Shown: piece after piece, positions 59,489 through 64,000 of the stretch
Layout: every line of letters begins with the position of its first letter
Numbering within the stretch: position 1 is the stretch's first letter
DNA from: Burkholderiales bacterium
Lineage (GTDB): Bacteria > Pseudomonadota > Gammaproteobacteria > Burkholderiales > Burkholderiaceae_C
NCBI GenBank assembly: GCA_003963115.1
Contig: RXJQ01000017.1
Span: forward strand, 124,001-188,000
Length of the DNA stretch: 64,000 bases
Reading direction: 5' to 3'
The notes under the pieces: generated by a model
What the model saw: the letters and a program-made list of their open reading frames with translations, nothing else
The model's database searches: none
Told to the model about the DNA's origin: nothing
Translations under genes and position numbers: made by a program

Positions 59489-62400
59489 TCAAATCGACAC
59501 GGCCGGGTCCATGCCACTGAAAGGTGCCGCCAGATCCACCAGACTCATCCGCGCCCAATCGTCGATCGACATGGGCTTGCTGAAGAGATAACCCTGGTAG
59601 TGCTCGCAACCGTGCTCGGACAGGAAGGCCAGTTGCTCCTTGGTCTCCACCCCTTCGGCAATGACCTGCATGCCCAGTGAGCGGCTCATGGCAAGGATGG
59701 CCCGCACGATGGCGGCATCGCTGGGATCGGTGGTGACATCGCGCACGAAGGACTGGTCGATCTTGACCTGGTCCAGCGGCAGGCGCTTGAGGTAGGACAG
59801 CGAGGAAAAGCCCGTGCCGAAGTCGTCCAGCGCAAAGGTCACGCCCAGGGCCTTGATCTGCATCATGCGCGCGATCACCTCGTCGACCTTGTCCAGCACC
59901 ACGCTCTCGGTGAGTTCGAGCTTGAGCAAGGCCGGGTTGACGCCATGGCGTTGCAGGTTGTCGCGCACAAGCTTGACGAAGTCCGGCTGACGGAACTGCC
60001 GTGCGCTCACGTTGATGGCCAGCACGAGCTCGCGCGTCGATGACTGCGTGGCCCAGCCCTGCAACTGCGCGCAGGCGGCCTGGATCACCCACGAGCCGAT
60101 AGGCACGATCAAGCCCGTCTCTTCGGCCAGCGGAATGAACTGCGCCGGCGACACCGGATGCTGCTCGTGCGGGAACCAGCGCAGCAAGGCTTCCGCGCCG
60201 ATCAGCCGGCCCTTCTGGTCGACTTGCGGTTGATAAAAGAGCCTGAACTCCTGGCTCTGCAAGCCCTGGTGCATGGCCGCTTCCATGGCCGAGTAGGACT
60301 CGATCATGGCCTGCATCTCGGGGCTGAAAAAGCGCGCGGTGTTGCGCCCCGCCCCCTTGGCCTGGTAGAGCGCCACATCGGCCTGCTTGAGCAGCTCGTC
60401 GATGGACAGCTCCTGCCCCTTGAACAAGACCACGCCTATGCTGCAACTGGTGCGGAAAGCCCGGCCACCTGCCGCGCCACCGGTGGCCACCTGGAAGGGC
60501 GCGTCGAACGCGGTGCGGATCTTCTCTGCCACGGTCTCGGCATGCGGCACCGCTTCGGCCTCGTCCAGTCCCAGGCCCTCGATCAGCACCACGAACTCGT
60601 CGCCACCGAAACGCGCCACAGTGTCTTGCTGGCGCACGCAGGCCTGGATGCGCGTGGCGGCCTCGACCAGCAGGCGATCACCCGCATCGTGCCCTTGGGT
60701 GTCGTTGAGCGTCTTGAAATTGTCGAGGTCGAGCATCATGATCGCGCCATGCTCGCCATTGCGGCGGCTCACGGCCAGGGCCTGGCCCAAACGGTCCGAC
60801 GCCAGCCGGCGATTGGGCAGCTTGGTCAGCTCGTCATAGAAGGCCAGCCACTGGATCTGCTGCTCGGCCAGACGGCGCTCGGTGATGTCCCGCACGATGC
60901 CTTGCACACACGGTTTGCCGTCCAGCTCGGTTGCGCTGAGCCACACCTCGGCCGGAAACACGCGGCCGTTGTCCAGACGCCGATGCAGCCATTCAAAGCG
61001 CAACGCCCCTTCGCGCTTGACCCTCTCCAGATGGGCCAGGGCCAGGGTCGCCGAATCGCTGCCGTCTTCCTGCTGGGGCGGCGACATCTCACGCGCCGGG
61101 TGCGCTTGAAGAAACTGCACCTTGGTCTTGCAGCCAAACAGATCAAGCGCCGCCTGGTTGCACTCCAGCATGCCATGCTCGCCCAGCAGCATCACCGCGT
61201 CGCTGATGCTGTCGTAGAGCGTGCGGAATTTGATCTCCGAGCGCTGCATGTCGGCCTGCCGGCGCTTTTGCTCGGTGATGTCCTGCGCGGTGCCGATCAT
61301 GCGGCTGACCTTGCCATGCTCGTCGAGGATCACCCGCGCGATCGAGCGCACATCGTGCACGCTGCCATCGGGCCAGACCACGCGGTACTCGCTGGAAAAC
61401 GAGGTCTTGGTCTTGATCGCTCGCCGGAAATCCGCCTCGGCCTGTGGCCAGTCATCCGGGTGGATGCCCTGCTGGTACAGCGTCATGGTGGGCTCGCCAT
61501 GCTCCTCGGGGCGCAGGCCCCACAGCCGCCAGTACTGGTCACTCCACCACAGGCGATCGTTGAGCACATCCCACTCGACATTGCCCACCTGCGCCACCTG
61601 CTGCGCGTCCTTGAGCCGCTCTTCGCTTTGCCGAAGGATGTGCTCGACGTCTTCGCGCTCCGCCTGCATGGCCCCGATCATCAAGCCCGTCATCATGGTG
61701 ACGGACATGTAGCTCCACAGCAGAAACAGGCCGATCTGTGCGTCGGCCAAATAGAAGGTGCCATGCCCCAGGCCGGTGCACACGGCGGCCAGCACCGAGA
61801 AGCCAAAGCCGGCCACCGCCGCCCCCAGACGCTGTAAGCGCATGGCGGCCCAGGCCACCAGCGGCAGGGTCAGAAAGGCCATGGGCAAAGACCGGTTTGA
61901 CGAGGCGTAGTCATGCACAAAGGCAAACCAGCCCACGAGGCAAGCCCACAGCAGCCACAGCAGGCACTCGCGACGGCGCGCCAGCAAGGCCGACCAGGTT
62001 GAGCGGTTGACCAGCAGCAACAACGGCCCGGCCAGCAGCACGCCCACGGTATCGCCCATCCACCAGGACATCCAGGCTGACGACGTGGCCGCCACCGGCA
62101 GCAAGCCAGCCAGATGCAGATTGAACACGCCCCCGATCGACGACAGCAGCATGCCCGCCGCCGCCGCGCCCAGGAAGAGCAGCACATGACGGCGCTGGGC
62201 AAAGCGCCCATCGAAACCCAGGCGGCGCAGGCCCCAACTCGTGGCCAGCGGCCCCAGCGTGTTCCCGACAGCGATGCCCGCAGCCAGCCCTGGCGACGAC
62301 GGCCCCAGGCTCAGATTGACCAGAAAAGCCGCGCCATAGACGGCCGGCCACAGGCCGATGCCCCAACGGTACAAGGCCGCCACGGCAATGCCCGTGGGCA

Positions 62401-62512
62401 GCCACACCAGGGTGATGTGGGAGCTCGCATAAGGAATGCGCAAACCCAGCCAGCCCGCCACAAAGTAGGCCGGCATCAGAACCAGGTATCTTCGCAAGAC
62501 GGTTGACGGCAC
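59489..62512 (-). CDS. MASE1-PAS-PAS-GGDEF-EAL cyclic-di-GMP protein
   Basis: 1007 residues. The N-terminal ~290 residues are a MASE1-type membrane sensor with about eight helices ([35 protein letters not shown]). Two PAS domains follow (~310-420 and ~430-550). The GGDEF motif is intact ([12 protein letters not shown], ~residue 634) and so is the RQQD inhibitory site five residues before it. The EAL domain has EALLRW (~772), [45 protein letters not shown] and QGYLFSKP, so phosphodiesterase activity is expected. Both activities are possible. It converges on the hybrid kinase gene with only a few bases between stops. Confidence 0.92.
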   Translation of the reverse strand: MPSTVLRRYLVLMPAYFVAGWLGLRIPYASSHITLVWLPTGIAVAALYRWGIGLWPAVYGAAFLVNLSLGPSSPGLAAGIAVGNTLGPLATSWGLRRLGFDGRFAQRRHVLLFLGAAAAGMLLSSIGGVFNLHLAGLLPVAATSSAWMSWWMGDTVGVLLAGPLLLLVNRSTWSALLARRRECLLWLLWACLVGWFAFVHDYASSNRSLPMAFLTLPLVAWAAMRLQRLGAAVAGFGFSVLAAVCTGLGHGTFYLADAQIGLFLLWSYMSVTMMTGLMIGAMQAEREDVEHILRQSEERLKDAQQVAQVGNVEWDVLNDRLWWSDQYWRLWGLRPEEHGEPTMTLYQQGIHPDDWPQAEADFRRAIKTKTSFSSEYRVVWPDGSVHDVRSIARVILDEHGKVSRMIGTAQDITEQKRRQADMQRSEIKFRTLYDSISDAVMLLGEHGMLECNQAALDLFGCKTKVQFLQAHPAREMSPPQQEDGSDSATLALAHLERVKREGALRFEWLHRRLDNGRVFPAEVWLSATELDGKPCVQGIVRDITERRLAEQQIQWLAFYDELTKLPNRRLASDRLGQALAVSRRNGEHGAIMMLDLDNFKTLNDTQGHDAGDRLLVEAATRIQACVRQQDTVARFGGDEFVVLIEGLGLDEAEAVPHAETVAEKIRTAFDAPFQVATGGAAGGRAFRTSCSIGVVLFKGQELSIDELLKQADVALYQAKGAGRNTARFFSPEMQAMIESYSAMEAAMHQGLQSQEFRLFYQPQVDQKGRLIGAEALLRWFPHEQHPVSPAQFIPLAEETGLIVPIGSWVIQAACAQLQGWATQSSTRELVLAINVSARQFRQPDFVKLVRDNLQRHGVNPALLKLELTESVVLDKVDEVIARMMQIKALGVTFALDDFGTGFSSLSYLKRLPLDQVKIDQSFVRDVTTDPSDAAIVRAILAMSRSLGMQVIAEGVETKEQLAFLSEHGCEHYQGYLFSKPMSIDDWARMSLVDLAAPFSGMDPAVSI

Positions 62513-62660
62513 GGGAATCGGCTCTAGTTATGGGAAAGTGCGCATCGCATCCTAGAAACGATGCTGGAATGAGCCAGTCTACGACGGCATTTCACCAGGT
62601 GAACGCGAGAAAAGCCGCACTGCACACGTACACCACGCCGCACGGTGAAGCCCAGCCCCT

Positions 62661-62666
62661 ACACTG
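62661..62666 (+). promoter_or_regulatory. Candidate -10 element for the RlmN-family gene
   Basis: TACACT, similar to the -10 elements suggested upstream of thiC and bioB, lies 30 bases before the ATG at 62696. It supports that start over the GTG at 62645. Confidence 0.35.
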
Positions 62667-62695
62667 ACGCCCTGCACCGCGACCGCTACGCCTCC

Positions 62696-63790
62696 ATGCG
62701 CATCGAAGACATCCGCCAGCGCCTGCGCGCGCTGGGCGCCAAACCCATCCACGAGCAGCGTGTGCTGCGCCTGTGGGCCCAGGCCCTGCCGCAAGAAGGC
62801 GGCAAGCGCCGCCCCGAAGACTTCCTGCCCCAAGCCCTGCGCGACGGCCTGCCCTGTATCCTCGCCGACATCGAGGGCCTGGCCAGGCTGCGCTCCGAGC
62901 ATCCCGGCGAAGACGGCTCGGCCCGCCTGCTGCTGGACCTGGCCGACGGCCAGACCATCGAGAGCGTGCTGCTGCCGCGCGACGGCCTGTGCGTCTCCAC
63001 CCAGGTGGGCTGTGCCGTGGGCTGCGTGTTCTGCATGACGGGCAAGGAAGGCCTGATCCGCCAGATCGGCAGCGCCGAGATCGTGGCGCAGGTGGCCCTG
63101 GCGCGCGTGCGCCGCAAGGTCAGCAAGGTCGTGTTCATGGGCATGGGCGAGCCTTCGCACAACCTGGACAACGTGCTCGAAGCCATCGAGTTGCTGGGCA
63201 CGGTGGGCAACATCGGGCACAAGAACCTGGTTTTCTCCACGGTGGGCGACCCACGCGCCTTCGAGCGCTTGCAAGGCCTTCCACCTGGCCGCGTCAAGCC
63301 TGCGCTGGCCGTGTCGCTGCACACCACCAAGGCCGAGCTGCGCGCGCAACTGCTGCCCCGCGCGCCCCGCATGTCCCCCGAAGAACTGGTGGACCGGGCC
63401 GAGGCCTACGCCCGCGCCACCGGCTACCCGATCCAGTACCAGTGGACCTTGATCGACGGCCTCAACGACAACCTGGATGAAATCGACGGCATCGTGCGCC
63501 TGCTCAAGGGCAAGTACGCGCTGATGAACATGATCCCCTACAACACGGTCGAGGAGCTGGACTTCAAGCGCCCCTCGTGGGAGCGCGCGGCCGAGATCGC
63601 CCGCACCCTGCACCGCAGGGGCATCCTGACCAAGCTGCGGCATTCAGCCGGGCAGGATGTGGACGGTGGCTGTGGCCAGCTGCGGGCCCGCACCAACAGC
63701 CAGCCTCAGCCCATCAGGGTGATGCGCGCCCGCGCCGAGAGCCTCACTTCGCCGGCACCCCATCCCGCCACGCCGGCCAGTTCTTCGTGA
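62696..63790 (+). CDS. RlmN-family radical SAM RNA methyltransferase
   Basis: 364 residues from the ATG at 62696; a GTG at 62645 would add 17 residues. The ATG is preferred because a -10-like TACACT lies between the two and the family's N-terminal domain starts here (MRIEDIRQRLRALGAKPIHEQRVLRLWAQAL). The cluster motif is CAVGCVFC, preceded by the GLCVSTQVG cysteine, with the C-terminal catalytic cysteine in DGGCGQLRAR. Both methyl-transfer cysteines of RlmN are therefore present. The segment after the cluster (MTGKEGL) differs from the usual STAxQGF, so this may be an RlmN paralogue rather than the housekeeping enzyme. The stop overlaps the convergent gene by 47 bases. Confidence 0.85.
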   Translation: MRIEDIRQRLRALGAKPIHEQRVLRLWAQALPQEGGKRRPEDFLPQALRDGLPCILADIEGLARLRSEHPGEDGSARLLLDLADGQTIESVLLPRDGLCVSTQVGCAVGCVFCMTGKEGLIRQIGSAEIVAQVALARVRRKVSKVVFMGMGEPSHNLDNVLEAIELLGTVGNIGHKNLVFSTVGDPRAFERLQGLPPGRVKPALAVSLHTTKAELRAQLLPRAPRMSPEELVDRAEAYARATGYPIQYQWTLIDGLNDNLDEIDGIVRLLKGKYALMNMIPYNTVEELDFKRPSWERAAEIARTLHRRGILTKLRHSAGQDVDGGCGQLRARTNSQPQPIRVMRARAESLTSPAPHPATPASSS

Positions 63791-64000
63791 TGGCCTGCAC
63801 CAGCGGGTTGCCCGCCAGGTAGAGGTTCTGCAAGGCAATCAAGAAGCCGCCCTGGCTGGCGTAGTTCAACAGATTGTCCGAGCTGGTCTGGCCGGCATAG
63901 GGCCGGTCGAAATCAGAGCCGGCACGCAGCACGGCCACACGGTTGAGGTCCACCAGCTTGAGGCTGGCGCCGCGCTTGAGTGCCTCATACGTGGCGTTGT
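63744..64000 (-). CDS. Purine nucleoside permease, C-terminal end (5' end outside window)
   Basis: The last ~85 residues of a protein entering from the right edge. YEALKRGASLKLVDLNRVAVLRAGSDFDRPYAGQTSSDNLL...GGFLIALQNLYLAGNPLVQAITKNWPAWRDGVPAK matches the C-terminus of the NUP/purine nucleoside permease family (RVxVLRxxSxFDxPxxGQ, a GGF motif and a terminal NW..W..GVP). The frame is open to base 64000. In bacteria these proteins resemble nucleoside phosphorylase-fold exported proteins. Convergent and overlapping with the RlmN-family gene. Confidence 0.8.
   Translation of the reverse strand, partial: NATYEALKRGASLKLVDLNRVAVLRAGSDFDRPYAGQTSSDNLLNYASQGGFLIALQNLYLAGNPLVQAITKNWPAWRDGVPAK

Overview
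The window is high-GC, densely coded DNA with the gene content of a betaproteobacterium of the order Burkholderiales (Comamonadaceae or the Leptothrix/Aquabacterium group). The clues are a thiC-thiO-thiS-thiG-thiDE operon behind a TPP riboswitch, an intergenic repeat of a type I recall from Comamonadaceae, an orphan MshQ-like protein and paired DUF1501/DUF1800 genes. The genus assignment is inference. I see no tRNA, rRNA, CRISPR array or intact transposase.

1-15.4 kb: the distal arm of an extracellular contractile injection system (eCIS, Afp/PVC-like). In order: the C-terminal end of an AHH-nuclease cargo protein, a CIS tube-domain protein, a LysM protein, a VgrG/gpD-like hub, a DUF4157 protein carrying a JAB/DUF4329-like peptidase domain, a small unknown protein, a gpV spike, a PAAR-like tip, a gp25 wedge protein, two large baseplate-J-like proteins, a tail-protein-I-like protein with a probable beta-helix, and a DUF6519 protein. 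Most junctions overlap by a few bases, so this is one translationally coupled operon. Sheath, inner tube, ATPase and cap genes are not in the window and presumably lie upstream.

15.4-23.1 kb: an AraC-type regulator; a convergent 1110-residue MshQ/DUF6701-like surface protein; and a feoA-feoB-Cys-rich-protein ferrous iron operon whose promoter carries an FNR-like site and a Fur-like palindrome, closed by a strong terminator after a small secreted-protein gene.

23.1-33.2 kb: the thiamine operon under a TPP riboswitch, then a sensor kinase, a DUF1857 gene, a 266-bp near-palindromic foldback (MITE-like) element flanked by TTA, and bioB.

33.3-50.7 kb: a DUF4118/PAS hybrid kinase; a DUF4442 gene; a tandem duplication of a DUF1800 lipoprotein plus Tat-exported DUF1501 pair; a single-chain biotin-dependent acyl-CoA carboxylase; metE with a MetR box; two small unknown genes; and a YceI protein.

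50.7-64 kb: a ParB-domain protein, two acyl-CoA dehydrogenases divergent from an AraC regulator, a 1219-residue hybrid kinase with two receivers, a MASE1-PAS-GGDEF-EAL protein, an RlmN-family radical SAM methylase, and the 3' end of a purine nucleoside permease gene.

The part most likely to hold undescribed biology is the eCIS arm, with its two candidate cargo proteins and the unknown 91-residue protein beside one of them. The duplicated DUF1800/DUF1501 set and the foldback element come next.
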